From CAWDDA01 sp963813345 (GTDB lineage: Bacteria; Acidobacteriota; Blastocatellia; RBC074), in NCBI GenBank assembly GCA_963813345.1, contig CAWEYR010000004.1:248001-312000 (forward strand): DNA of 64,000 nucleotides, written 5' to 3'. Position 1 is the first letter of the stretch, and each line of letters begins with the position of its first letter. The position numbers and the translations under genes were made by a program. Shown piece by piece: positions 1 through 9,471 of this stretch. The notes beneath the pieces are model-generated. The model was not told where the DNA came from. It worked only from the letters and a program-made list of their open reading frames with translations, and ran no database searches.

Positions 1-1608
1 CCACAGATATCGGCAGACCTGGTACTGCTTGAGGGCAGAATCTGGACCGTCAATGAGAGGCAGCCGGAAGTCGAGGCCGTAGCCTGTCGCGATGGCAGGA
101 TTCTCGCCGTAGGTACCAACGCACAAATCAGCAAGTTTATCGGCCCTGAGACCCGCGTCATCAAACTGGATGGCAAAAGAGTTGTTCCCGGATTCAACGA
201 TGCTCACGTTCATTTCTTTGATGGTGGGCGAGGGCTTTCGAGTGTGCAGCTTCGGGACGCGCGGACCCCATTGGAGTTTCAAAAGAGGATTCAGACGTTC
301 GCGCGAGGTCTGGCCAAGGGCCGTTGGATTACGGAAGGGAACTGGGACCACGAGAACTGGTCGCCGCCTGATTTGCCCAGGCGGCAGTTGATCGATGATG
401 TCACGCGCGACAATCCCGTCTTTATCAATCGGCTTGACGGTCATATGGCGCTGGCGAATTCGCTGGCGCTCAGACTTGCCGGCATCACGCGGAATTCGCC
501 CGATCCGCCAGGTGGGACGATTGTCCGCGATGAGAGCGGCGAACCTACCGGTATATTGAAAGATGCTGCAATGGATGCCGTGTCGAAGGTCATCCCCGAC
601 CCAAGTGAGGATGAGATTGCAGAGGCACTGCGCGCAGCCATGCGCTATGCGGCTCAGAATGGAGTCACGAGCATTCAGGACATGTCAGGAGCGCCGGCCA
701 TTTTGAGGGCCTATCAGAGGCTTCTCGATCGTGGAGAGCTGACAGTTCGCGTTTATGCCCTGCAGCCGCTCGCTGAGTGGGAAAGGCTGGCAAAGGCAGG
801 CATCCGTGCAGGTTTTGGCAACGAGAAACTGAAGATCGGCGGGCTCAAGGGCTTCGCTGATGGCTCGCTCGGTTCGACGACCGCATTGTTCTTCGATGCT
901 TATCTGGATGATCCAAAAACCGCCGGGCTTCCAAACGCTGAAATGATTCCCGAGACAAAGATGCTCGACCGCGCTGCTCAAGCAGACAAGGCAGGACTTC
1001 AGATCGCGCTGCACGCGATTGGCGACCGTGCGAATCAGACGATTCTCAATATGTTCCGTGAAGTCGTGAAACGGAACGGCGAGCGCGATCGCCGCTTCAG
1101 GATCGAACATGCGCAGCACTTGCGCAGTGAAGAGATTCGCAGATTTGGGCCGGAGCGTGTTATCGCTTCGATGCAGCCGTATCACGCAATCGACGATGGA
1201 CGGTGGGCTGAGAATCGTATAGGAGCGTCGCGTGCAAAGGGGACTTACGCATTCCGTTCATTGCTGGATGCCGGAGCAATTCTCGCTTTCGGTTCGGACT
1301 GGTTTGTCGCACCGATGGAACCGCTGATGGGAATCTACGGAGCTGCGACAAGGCGAACGCTCGATGGAAAGCGGCCCGAAGGTTGGGTTCCGGAACAGAA
1401 GATCACGGTCGCTGAAGCAGTGCGAGCCTTCACGCTCGGCTCTGCCTATGCAAGCTTTGATGAGAAGATCAAAGGATCAATCGAGACAGGCAAGCTGGCG
1501 GATATGGCGGTCCTGTCAGATGACATTTTCGCAATCGATCCGGTCAGGATTGAAAAGACCCGAGTCGTCATGACCATCTTCGACGGGAAGGTGGTGTTTG
1601 AGAAGTAA
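1..1608 (+). CDS. Amidohydrolase family 3 (YtcJ-like), 5' truncated
   Basis: The frame is open from base 1, so the gene starts outside the window; about 535 codons are visible. The N-terminal part is the small beta-sandwich of metal-dependent amidohydrolases (ADLVLLEGRIWTVNE), followed by the first metal-binding motif NDAHVHF near bases 196-216. Later motifs are GFADGSLGSTTALF, the metal-site histidine in ALHAIGDR, EHAQHL, and the catalytic-type aspartate in FGSDWFV. The C-terminus KLADMAVLSDDIF closes the beta-sandwich. Family members hydrolyse amide or carbamate bonds on unknown small substrates; the substrate here cannot be told. It ends in TAA and converges on the next gene across a palindromic repeat. 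The frame is intact throughout. Confidence 0.9.
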   Translation, partial: PQISADLVLLEGRIWTVNERQPEVEAVACRDGRILAVGTNAQISKFIGPETRVIKLDGKRVVPGFNDAHVHFFDGGRGLSSVQLRDARTPLEFQKRIQTFARGLAKGRWITEGNWDHENWSPPDLPRRQLIDDVTRDNPVFINRLDGHMALANSLALRLAGITRNSPDPPGGTIVRDESGEPTGILKDAAMDAVSKVIPDPSEDEIAEALRAAMRYAAQNGVTSIQDMSGAPAILRAYQRLLDRGELTVRVYALQPLAEWERLAKAGIRAGFGNEKLKIGGLKGFADGSLGSTTALFFDAYLDDPKTAGLPNAEMIPETKMLDRAAQADKAGLQIALHAIGDRANQTILNMFREVVKRNGERDRRFRIEHAQHLRSEEIRRFGPERVIASMQPYHAIDDGRWAENRIGASRAKGTYAFRSLLDAGAILAFGSDWFVAPMEPLMGIYGAATRRTLDGKRPEGWVPEQKITVAEAVRAFTLGSAYASFDEKIKGSIETGKLADMAVLSDDIFAIDPVRIEKTRVVMTIFDGKVVFEK

Positions 1609-1631
1609 GGGGTGGGGTGAGAAGAAGAAGT

Positions 1632-1725
1632 AACGCAGAGAGCGCAGAGAGAAGACGCAGAGTCCGCAGAGAAGACAAGCCGCCATATCTCTGCGCCCTC
1701 TGCGTCTTCTCCTCTGCGCTCTCTG
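1632..1725. repeat. Palindromic repeat of CGCAGAG words between convergent genes
   Basis: The left arm is built from repeats of CGCAGAG and AGAAGACGCAGAG; the right arm (about 1687-1725) is its imperfect reverse complement (CTCTGCGTCTTCTCCTCTGCG). It fills the gap between two convergent stop codons and ends about 1 bp from the stop at 1727. It could fold as a bidirectional terminator; that role is inferred. Confidence 0.75.
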
Positions 1726-1726
1726 A

Positions 1727-4700
1727 TTAGCGCACGGATCGACTTGCATTGACGGTGCCTCCACGCGGACCTTTTGTCGGTACCGACAGAGTAGCGCCCC
1801 GCACGACAGTTATCGTGACGGTCTTGGTATCGCTAAAAGGCGGTACACCTGTATCCGTTGCGGTGAAGGTTACAACGTGCGATCCGATCTGACTTGGAGA
1901 CGGTTCAGGCCAGCGAAAGACTCCGGTTGCAGGATTAAATACTGCACCCAGCGGCAGACCCTGTGCCGACAACAAAATGCTCTGTCCGGCATCGATATCT
2001 GTAGCCGAGACCGTAAACTGCAGCGGCGTGAAGGGCGCGGTTGTTTGTGGTCCAGGTACTACAAGAACAGGTGGATCATTGATCGGTACCACGTGGATTT
2101 GGACCGTGGCTTCTGCACTCTCAGTGAATCCATTGCTGACTTTGAAACTGAAGGAGTCAGTTCCGTTGAAGTTAGCGTTGGGCCGGTAACTAAGTGCCGG
2201 CGCTCTGCCTGTGAGCGTGCCTCGACTCGGAGGTCTTGTGATTGTGAAGACCAGAGGCTTGTTATCGACATCTGATGCCAACAGATTGATGCCCGCTACT
2301 CCGTCCTCAATTACGTTCACACTTTGATTCGACGCGGTCGGCCGACGTTTGACGATGACGCTGACCAATCGCTCGGTGGTTGCACCCATCGAATCAGTCG
2401 CTCGAATCGAGAGTTGATGGTTGCCCTGCGCTCCTGGCGGAGGCGAGATCCTAAGCAGGTGATCATCGGCTCCCTGTGGAATCAATTGAACGAAATTGGC
2501 TCCTGTGAGAGTCACGAGGGTTACTCGCTGGCCTTCATCGATATCGAGAGTCTTGACGTTCAGTTCCAATAGAGCACTCTCATAGGCTTCGACCGATGTT
2601 GGAGAAAAGACCAGTGGTGGCCGGTTGGCAGTTGCAGAAGGCAAAACAAGGTCGTTGACCTTCGTCAGGTTGTTGATGATCGCAGCCTGGCTTTCACCCG
2701 AGATTCTGTCGACTCTTCCAGTGAATCTGAGCAGACTTGCCGTAACAGGAACCGGCATACCAGCAATCGCAGGCACATTCCTCAGGACGTAGGCACCATT
2801 GCCGTCGGTTTTCGTCTCCTGCCCGCGCGCACGGACGACGGCGCCTCGGACCGGATTCGTTCCGCCAAAGTCAAGCACCCGACCAGCCAGCGCCGTCACA
2901 GTTCGCGGTGCGGCCACGAAGTAGTAGCTCGTCTCTGTAATCGAGCCCAGCGGCGTTGAGATAGTGCTTCCGTCAGCTGAGACCCTCGCTTCGATCCGTG
3001 TGTCGACGAAGGTTCCTTCGTTGAGGTCGTACTTGAAGAGCATTACTGAACTGTCGGGCGGATATCCATCGAGGTTGGGAAATATCAGCCGCCCGCCAGG
3101 ACTCAGCGTCACTCCGAGAGGAGTGATTTGCGCAACCGATTGGCTGAAAATTCCACGAGGCATTTTAGCCGGGGTCAGACTTCCGGTAAGAACATCGAGA
3201 GTGATTCGGCCTGAAGTCGAGTTATCTGGAAACACGGCCGTAGCGCCGACGGGAAGGCGAAAAGTTACACCGCCAGTTGAGATGCTCGTCTCGGGAGGGA
3301 CCTGCTGCATCACTGACGCACGCAAGCTGGTCGTTGCTTCCGACCCATCGGTCGCGCCTTGACCACTGCCCGCGCTGTTACCACCAAACTGGATGCCGGG
3401 ACCACTGGCCTGCTGCAGATATATTGTGCCGGGGTACTGATTGTCTCTTTGCGAAGCGACAGGAAGCTTGAGCGGAGGATTAGGGTAAGGAAGCGGACCC
3501 TGACTGGGGACCTCGACCTTAAAGGCTATTGCCGGGCCCGTAGGAGTATCTGGAAGCACGAACCATCCTTCGGGAGGCGTAGTCACAAAACTGGCATTGC
3601 CGACAAGGCTGACTTTGGCGCCAGCCAGTGGTTGCTCGTTCGTGTCGCGAACGAAGCCACTGATCGAGGTTCGCACCGGAACTGTTCCACCGCTCGACCA
3701 CGAGCCGCCCACAGTGGTCAACGTCACTGGTCCTGTTACGACGCCAAAAGGAACGCGTACCAACAGCTGACTTGGTGTGGCGGATTCAACACCGGCTTCA
3801 ATCCCGCCAATGCGAACTAATGAATCACCCGGGACAGGCGGGAGATTCGTTCCATTGAGCGCCAACTGATCCCGTGCAAGCAGACTGGAGGGCCCGTTTA
3901 TGCCTGTGACCAGGGGAGGCTGCGCGCCGCCAGGCGATGCAATGTCTATTTCCACCTCGTTTGAGGTGCCAAAACCTGGCGCGGTCACCGAAACGTTTAC
4001 CTTTCCTCTCCCTATCAGGGAACGCGGGATCGGGACGTTTAGCCTGATCAAGACCAAAAAACCCGGGTGCGATCCCGGCATATGACGGAGTGATCTCGAC
4101 GCCGCCAAGGATTACACGCACGTTTTCGGCCGAGCCGTTTCCAGCAATGCCATCTGTCGATGGGACACCGCGAAGTCCCGTCAGGTAGAGAATAAGGAAC
4201 ATCAAATCTGTCTCGGGTCCCATGTCGATAGGGCGAGGCACGAAGTTCGGATACGAACCCTGGATCAGTGCTTCGAGTATCTGCACGTTACCCGGCTTGA
4301 CCCTGATAAGGTCGGCAGCTGGTACTCCCTTTCCATCTGAGTTTGCCGCAAAGATTGATGGCGAGGCTTGAACGATAGTGACAGTCCCGGTAGACATCGC
4401 TCCGTTGCCGGCGACCACTTTTAACGTGGCAGGTCCGGTCGCAGTGTCGGCGGGAATAAGAATGTTGAGCTGTCCCGGAGAGACAAAGTAAAGACCAGCT
4501 GTTCTTTGAAAACCGAGACTGTCCTCGACGGTGACGGTTGTCCCCTCAAGTGTTGTGGGCAGCGGCCTCGTCATTCCAGATGCGGTAGCCGTTGCGAGAT
4601 TGGTTCCGAACAGTGACGCAATAGAATCCGGCGCGACAGGCGCCTCGTAGTGGGCTGCGGAAACCGTCGCAATCGTATTTCCAGTTTGTGCCTGGCTGTA

Positions 4701-4784
4701 CTGTCCGGGCTCGAACAGCAGAGCGATAAACAACGCAGAGATCAATACCGTGAACACACGGCGCGTCAGAGACAGCGAGAGCAT
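1727..4784 (-). CDS. Large secreted TIGR03437 / IPT / cadherin-like protein, one frameshift
   Basis: About 1018 residues once one frameshift is repaired. Order: signal peptide (1-32, ending SQAQ); TIGR03437 domain (about 40-255, with ASLFGTNLA and YFVSPGQLNILIP); IPT/TIG domain (about 265-335); two carboxypeptidase-regulatory-like beta domains (SGFVRDTNEQPLAGAKV and AGRVLDFGGTNPVRGAVV); cadherin-like and Ig-like repeats with YRPNANFNGTDSFSF. It is therefore probably an extracellular or surface protein. The ATG has a GGAGGAAG ribosome site. The frame breaks at the TTT at 4038-4040, in the middle of the standard TIGR03437 ending GLDQ-xNV-IPRSLIGRG. The span is 3n+1, so one extra base explains it, and the protein is probably intact in the cell. 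Function unknown. Confidence 0.85.
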
Positions 4785-4894
4785 TCTTCCTCCACTGACA
4801 CTTCAAATCGCCGAATTTCGGGAGGGGCAGCGACCGAAGAGAGGCTCGAGACTTATGACATCATCATAATACGAATCTCGCCGGGCGCAAGGGG

Positions 4895-5060
4895 GGCACA
4901 GTGGTCAGTGGGCAGGTGTCTGAGTAAGTGGTTTGAGTTCAAGCTTGAGCTTGTGGTTGCATTCTGAGCCCGTAGATCTCGGAATGCAACCACAAGCTCA
5001 AGCTTGAACTCAAATCGACTTACTCAGCACTGATCCTCGACCCCTGACTCCACTGAACAC
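4895..5060. repeat. Nested palindrome, GAGTTCAAGCTT family, copy 1
   Basis: The core arms at 4920-4964 and 4982-5027 are near-perfect inverted copies containing TTGAGTTCAAGCTTGAGC. Weaker outer arms (CAGTGGTCAGTGGGCAGG against CCCCTGACTCCACTG) extend the structure to about 5060, 2-3 bp from the lepB stop at 5063. The same core and outer words recur at 35393-35516 and 48902-49068. It occupies most of the 278 bp between the TIGR03437 gene and lepB; I see nothing else in that gap. Confidence 0.85.
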
Positions 5061-5062
5061 TC

Positions 5063-5869
5063 CTACTTTATCGCCGTGCCTGTGCGCTTCCAGTCTGTGT
5101 TGAGTAAGAATCGCATGAGCGGGTTCTGAGGTCCCTGGTACTGCGGATCCCGAGGATTGGATGACCAGTAAACATAAAGAGCCCGGCCAATGATATTGCT
5201 GCGCGGGACAAAACCCCAGTATCGACTGTCCTGGCTGTTGTCGCGATTGTCTCCAAGAGCAAAGTAATGGCCCGCCGGTACGGTCACCGGCTCGTTCACA
5301 CCGTACTCTCCCGACTCAAAGTCATGCTCGCGATCGTCATAGTACACGCGGTAGGTGGCTCCTTCGGGTGCCGGTTCGACATCCAGTTCGGGGTGAGCTG
5401 AATAGTCATTCCCCATGAGCCTTACCTTGACTCTGATCTCAGGTAGCTCCTGGTCGTTGATGTAAAGACGCCCACCGCGCACGTGGACCTTATCTCCAGG
5501 CAGCCCCACGACTCTCTTCACATAGCTCGTGTTGGCATCAAGCGGGTATTTGAACACGATGATGTCACCGCGGCGGATCTCGCGCTGTGGCAGAATCCAC
5601 CTCAGAACGGGAGTTGGCTCCCCAAAGACGAATTTATTCACAAAGAGATGATCACCAATGTGGATGTTGTTCTGCATTGAGCCCGTCGGCACTTGCACCG
5701 CCTGCGAGATGAATGTCATGAGAAAGAGCGCCATGACGACTGTCACAAGAGCCTGTTCGAAATAGTCGCGGATGAGGGATTTCGGTGGCGGAACGGGAAT
5801 TACGATCGTTTCGTCAGGAACCAGATTGTCGGGTGGTGCCTCGGAAACAGTTTCCGGATGTTCAGTCAT
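5063..5869 (-). CDS. lepB: Signal peptidase I
   Basis: 268 residues. It is an inner-membrane serine protease that removes signal peptides from Sec and Tat substrates. One membrane segment lies at about 37-60 (ALVTVVMALFLMTFISQAV). It is followed by the catalytic-serine motif PTGSMQNNIHIGD, the lysine general base in YVKRVVGLPGDKV, and box E GDNRDNSQDSRYWGFVP. The start ATG overlaps the rnc stop as ATGA, so translation is probably coupled to rnc. The lepB-rnc pairing is common in bacteria. A large palindrome follows the stop and may end transcription. Confidence 0.96.
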   Translation of the reverse strand: MTEHPETVSEAPPDNLVPDETIVIPVPPPKSLIRDYFEQALVTVVMALFLMTFISQAVQVPTGSMQNNIHIGDHLFVNKFVFGEPTPVLRWILPQREIRRGDIIVFKYPLDANTSYVKRVVGLPGDKVHVRGGRLYINDQELPEIRVKVRLMGNDYSAHPELDVEPAPEGATYRVYYDDREHDFESGEYGVNEPVTVPAGHYFALGDNRDNSQDSRYWGFVPRSNIIGRALYVYWSSNPRDPQYQGPQNPLMRFLLNTDWKRTGTAIK

Positions 5870-6633
5870 GATTGCGTGGGCTTGAGTCCTTCGAGCAGTT
5901 CATCAAGATTGGCGAATGCTATGCTTGCAGCCTCCTGGTGAGCGCTTTTGATCGTTCTTCCCATCCCTGCAGCAAGCGTCTGGCCCGAAACTGTCACCTC
6001 AACGCGAAAGATTCGCTGATGATCAGGGCCCGCGGACTCGATGATGACATATCGCGGCGCAGGCAGCCCGTTTGCTTGAAGGCGTTCCTGCAAGGCTGTC
6101 TTGAAGTCGGCTGCCGTCAGATCGCGCGGGTCCAGCTCCTCGAGGATCGTGGCGAATTCTCGCCGTACGAATTCCCGCGCCGCCTCGATGCCTCCATCAA
6201 GATAGATGGCAGCGAGCAGCGCTTCGTACGCATTCACCTGGAGAGCCACTTTTCGACGTCCTCCGGTCTTCTCTTCGCCTCGATTCAGCAGGAGGTGCTC
6301 ACCAAGCTCATGTATGGCGGCCAGTTTTTGCAGCGTCGATGCGCTGACGGCGGAGGCCCTCAGTTTCGAGAGCGTTCCCTCGGACTCGAACGGATGGCGC
6401 TCGAGAAGCCATGAGCTTATCAGGAATTCGAGGACAGCGTCCCCAAGAAACTCGAGCGCCTCGTTATGTTGAGGCCGTGGTTCGGGCTGTTCGTTTGCGT
6501 ATGAGCGGTGAGTCAAAGCGCGACGCAGGAGAAGCGGATCGCGAAATGTATACCCGATTGCCGTCTCCAGATCCGGACGCTTTTCGACGGTCGACTCCGG
6601 GACAACGGAGGTGTCGCCAATCGTTTCTTCCAA
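5866..6633 (-). CDS. rnc: Ribonuclease III
   Basis: Double-stranded-RNA endonuclease that processes rRNA precursors. The RNase III domain has the signature HNEALEFLGDAVLEFLIS with its metal-binding acidic residues. A dsRNA-binding domain fills about 180-250 (DFKTALQERLQANG to SAHQEAASIAFANL). No ATG precedes the conserved region. I chose TTG at 6633 because AGAGGA sits 5 nt upstream, giving 255 residues. The other TTG, at 6651, has no ribosome site and abuts the upstream terminator stem. It overlaps lepB by 4 bp. Confidence 0.94.
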   Translation of the reverse strand: MEETIGDTSVVPESTVEKRPDLETAIGYTFRDPLLLRRALTHRSYANEQPEPRPQHNEALEFLGDAVLEFLISSWLLERHPFESEGTLSKLRASAVSASTLQKLAAIHELGEHLLLNRGEEKTGGRRKVALQVNAYEALLAAIYLDGGIEAAREFVRREFATILEELDPRDLTAADFKTALQERLQANGLPAPRYVIIESAGPDHQRIFRVEVTVSGQTLAAGMGRTIKSAHQEAASIAFANLDELLEGLKPTQS

Positions 6634-6652
6634 GCAAATCCTCTGTAGCAAA

Positions 6653-6687
6653 GAAAGCCAGCCTCTCTCGTTCGAGTGCTGGCTTTC
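6653..6687 (-). terminator. Rho-independent terminator of the 6714-7892 gene
   Basis: The inverted repeat GAAAGCCAGC / GCTGGCTTTC has 10-bp perfect arms and a 15-nt loop. Read on the minus strand it is followed by a short T-rich run (TTTCTTTGC). It lies 27 bp past the stop of the upstream minus-strand gene and just before the rnc start, so it should separate that gene from rnc-lepB. Confidence 0.65.
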
Positions 6688-6713
6688 TTCAAACGATTCG
6701 GTGAATTCGAATA

Positions 6714-7892
6714 CTATTTCTTCTTCTTCTTCTTGCTGCTGCTCGTGGTCGCCTTCTTGGTGCTGCTGCCGTTCTTCGAAGCCTTCGATCCGTTGCTGCT
6801 TCCCGTCGGTGCCGCCGCTGTCAGCGTTGGCTTGGTTGTGGCTCCTGTGGGAGGCGCAACCGCATTCGGGTCGGGAGTTGCCGAGGCCGGAGTCCGCGCT
6901 GGCGCAGTCCCAAGTGGATCCGTCCTGAACTGAGCGATCAGCGCTTCCTGGCCGCCCGGCAGGTTGCTGTAGCGGTATTTCCAGAACTGATCGAGCGACT
7001 CGCGCGCTGCATCCCTCAGCGGTTTGGCATCCGGACTCGCAGCGACCGCAATCACGCGCGCATAATCATCGATCATTTTGTCAATCAGTGGATTGATTTG
7101 ATCAAGCAACGCTTTCCCGGCATCACCAGTCTTCTGGTCATCCGGAAGTTTGCGGTAGTCCTCGCTCAGCTTGGCATACTGCTTTTGATATGCACTCGCG
7201 CGAAGCCAGTAGTTATTCGGATCCTTCCATCCGAGACCGTCCTTATTCCTGATCTTCGACGAATCGGTGAGATGGTTGATCGCGGCGTCGAGATTCGGAT
7301 TTGGCTGCTCCAACTCATAGTAGCCAAGGAACTGATGCGACTGGGCCTGGACATTCTCGCGCAGCGGTCCGTACTGATCCGGGGGATAGTCCTTGGGAGG
7401 AGTCGGACTCTCCATCGCTTTAAGAGCGCGCTCTGCCAGCTCCTTCGCCCGCGGTAGATCCTTATAGAACTGCGCCAGCACTCCGCGGCTTGCGGCAAGC
7501 GCCATTTGCGCGCTCACGTATGGAGACTCGGGTTGCAGTTTCAGATATTCCCCGCCAAGCGAAAGCACCTTTTCAAGTTTTGGCAGATCGGAGCCCTGGT
7601 AGTAGGCAGTCAGGGCGGATTGAAAATCGGTACCCAGCGTATTGACGATGAATCCCTTAGCAAATTGAGCGACCTCGCTGTCGGGATATTTGGTAAGAAA
7701 GCTTCGGGCGAGCTCCGTCGCCTTCGGTACATTCTTCTCCGTATATGCTGCGTCGTAGAAGGCTTTGTAGTCCTTGCCTTCCTCTTCAGATTTGAACTTT
7801 GGCTGCTGCTGTTGGGCTCCTGCTGTGGGCAACTGCAGGACGAACGCGGCAGCGAGAATCGCGCACGCGAACGTAAAACAAAACTTCTTCAT
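6714..7892 (-). CDS. Secreted helical-repeat (TPR-like) protein with lysine-rich tail
   Basis: 392 residues, starting at ATG with a strong GAGGAGGAG ribosome site. A signal peptide (MKKFCFTFACAILAAAFVLQ) ends near AGAQ. The middle, about 30-300, is alpha-helical with TPR-like content (KDYKAFYDAAYTEKNVPKAT; AKELAERALKAM). The last 80 residues are low complexity: a Pro/Ala/Thr linker, then a Ser/Lys stretch ending in six lysines. It probably sits in the periplasm or envelope, and the basic tail may bind nucleic acid or an anionic envelope polymer. I do not recognise a named family. A terminator follows. Confidence 0.75.
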   Translation of the reverse strand: MKKFCFTFACAILAAAFVLQLPTAGAQQQQPKFKSEEEGKDYKAFYDAAYTEKNVPKATELARSFLTKYPDSEVAQFAKGFIVNTLGTDFQSALTAYYQGSDLPKLEKVLSLGGEYLKLQPESPYVSAQMALAASRGVLAQFYKDLPRAKELAERALKAMESPTPPKDYPPDQYGPLRENVQAQSHQFLGYYELEQPNPNLDAAINHLTDSSKIRNKDGLGWKDPNNYWLRASAYQKQYAKLSEDYRKLPDDQKTGDAGKALLDQINPLIDKMIDDYARVIAVAASPDAKPLRDAARESLDQFWKYRYSNLPGGQEALIAQFRTDPLGTAPARTPASATPDPNAVAPPTGATTKPTLTAAAPTGSSNGSKASKNGSSTKKATTSSSKKKKKK

Positions 7893-8158
7893 ACCAGCTT
7901 GCTCCTCCTCGTCCTTTTCTTAGACCAAAATCTCGCAATCGGCAAGTCCCCAGCGACTTCCCTACTGACAAACTTCTTTAGAAACCCCTTTTACCAAGCG
8001 CCACCCGATGACACATGCGCGAACTCCGATTCGTGGGAGAATCTTGGCGGCCTTACCAGAATCACCATCGAAGGCGATTGGCGAGATGCGAGATCTTGAC
8101 GGAGCCTAATGATGAATCGACGTTGGCGGCACTTCCAAGAACTTGTCAGATGCTCTGC

Positions 8159-8187
8159 TATTGTGCATGATTCGGATGCTTTGTCAA
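8159..8187 (-). promoter_or_regulatory. Candidate sigma-70-like promoter for the 6714-7892 gene
   Basis: On the minus strand a perfect TTGACA (8182-8187) is followed after 17 nt by ACAATA (8159-8164), a weak match to TATAAT. It would give a leader of about 260 nt before the ATG at 7892. The -35 box is good and the -10 box poor. Confidence 0.3.
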
Positions 8188-8216
8188 GAAACACGGAATC
8201 AACGCGTTGCAGGCAT

Positions 8217-8276
8217 GTAGTACCGCCTTCAGGCGGAATCTTCAATACCAAAGACTCCGCCTGAAGGCGGTACTAC
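8217..8276. repeat. Paired palindrome, GTACCGCCTTCAGGCGG family
   Basis: The left arm is GTAGTACCGCCTTCAGGCGG plus AATCTT; the right arm is its reverse complement with one mismatch and a 7-nt loop. Each arm contains its own small hairpin, CCGCC-TTCA-GGCGG. Single unpaired arms of the same sequence occur at 17194-17220 and 37359-37384. Confidence 0.9.
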
Positions 8277-8328
8277 GTTCTCTATAGACTCCCGTCATTA
8301 CCCAAATGTTCCGCCCGATTTGCTCCCA

Positions 8329-9462
8329 ATGAACCTCATTGATTACTTTGCCGCGCGGCACGATTCCATTCTCGACACTATCCGCCAGCTCGTCGAACTC
8401 GAGAGCTCGTCACGCGAAGCTCAGCGACTGGACGAGATAGCTGCCTTTGTGGCCAACCTTGCCGCTCCCTTCGCCGACGAAATTGACCTTATTCGCGCAC
8501 CGGAGCTTGGAACCCATCTCTCGGCGAAGTTTTTTGGTTCCGGGCACGACAAACATCTGCTCATCATCGGCCATCTCGACACCGTCTGGCCGGTCGGGAC
8601 GCTCGAGCGCATTCCGTTCAGGATTACGTCCGAAGGACACGCTCACGGACCGGGCATCTTCGATATGAAGAGCGGTGTAGTCATCGCTCTTGAGGCAATC
8701 CGGGCATTACGTCATCTTAAGATTTCAACGCGCCGGCCCGTCAGGCTCCTGCTGACTTGCGATGAAGAGATTGGAAGCCGCAGCTCGAGAGCTCTGATTG
8801 AGGAAGCAGCCGTCAACGCGGCCGCGGCCCTTGTCCTCGAACCGCCGATTCCCGGTGGAATCGTCAAGACGGCTCGCAAAGGTGTTGGCGTCTTCTCCGT
8901 GCGGGCGATTGGGCGCGCGGCGCACGCTGGTCTTGATCCGGCACGAGGAGTGAATGCCATCGTCGAGCTTGCTCATCAGATTCTTCGACTCGCCGCGCTC
9001 AATGATTTCGCGCGAGGGACAACCGTCAGTGTCGGAGTCGTTCGCGGAGGAACGACATCGAACGTTGTTCCGGCAGAAGCGACCGCTCGAGTCGACGTCC
9101 GATACTGGGACGATGTCGAAGGAGCGCGCATCGAAGAGGCAATCAGGTCTATCGAGCCGGTGCTCGCCGAGTCGCGCCTCGTGATTGAGGGCGGACTCAA
9201 CCGGCCCCCGATGGCACGCACGGAAGGCAACGCAGAATTGTTTGGAAAGGCACGCGCTCTCGCAGCTGAGCTCGGGTTTGGGCTCGAAGAAGGAAGTGTG
9301 GGAGGAGGCTCCGACGGCAACTTCACCTCAGCTCTCGGCGTGCCGACGCTCGACGGTCTGGGAGTTGATGGTGCCGGCGCGCACGCTGATCACGAGCACA
9401 TTATCGTTTCAGACATTCCCCGGCGTGCGGCCCTTCTGGCCAGACTCATCGAAACGGTGTAA
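8329..9462 (+). CDS. M20 family metallopeptidase (carboxypeptidase G2 / ArgE-DapE type)
   Basis: 377 residues from ATG 8329; an upstream in-frame TTG (8320) is less likely. Two-zinc exopeptidase or deacylase fold. Visible motifs: GHLDTVWP (zinc His and catalytic Asp), GPGIFDMKSG (bridging Asp), TCDEEIGS (catalytic and ligand Glu), a dimerisation-domain insert with GRAAHAGLDPARGVNAI, GGGSDGNFTSALGVPTLDGLG, and the final zinc His in HADHEH. It most resembles glutamate carboxypeptidases, but the substrate is not certain. It is 9 bp upstream of the HD gene and likely in the same operon. No signal peptide is visible, so it is probably cytoplasmic. Confidence 0.92.
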   Translation: MNLIDYFAARHDSILDTIRQLVELESSSREAQRLDEIAAFVANLAAPFADEIDLIRAPELGTHLSAKFFGSGHDKHLLIIGHLDTVWPVGTLERIPFRITSEGHAHGPGIFDMKSGVVIALEAIRALRHLKISTRRPVRLLLTCDEEIGSRSSRALIEEAAVNAAAALVLEPPIPGGIVKTARKGVGVFSVRAIGRAAHAGLDPARGVNAIVELAHQILRLAALNDFARGTTVSVGVVRGGTTSNVVPAEATARVDVRYWDDVEGARIEEAIRSIEPVLAESRLVIEGGLNRPPMARTEGNAELFGKARALAAELGFGLEEGSVGGGSDGNFTSALGVPTLDGLGVDGAGAHADHEHIIVSDIPRRAALLARLIETV

Positions 9463-9471
9463 TCATTTCTG

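Larger units (their letters stand above)
7893..8328. other. 436-bp divergent intergenic region
   Basis: This gap lies between a minus-strand gene and a plus-strand gene. It holds a weak minus-strand promoter candidate and the paired palindrome at 8217-8276. I see no credible gene; short frames here lack family features and ribosome sites. Confidence 0.5.
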
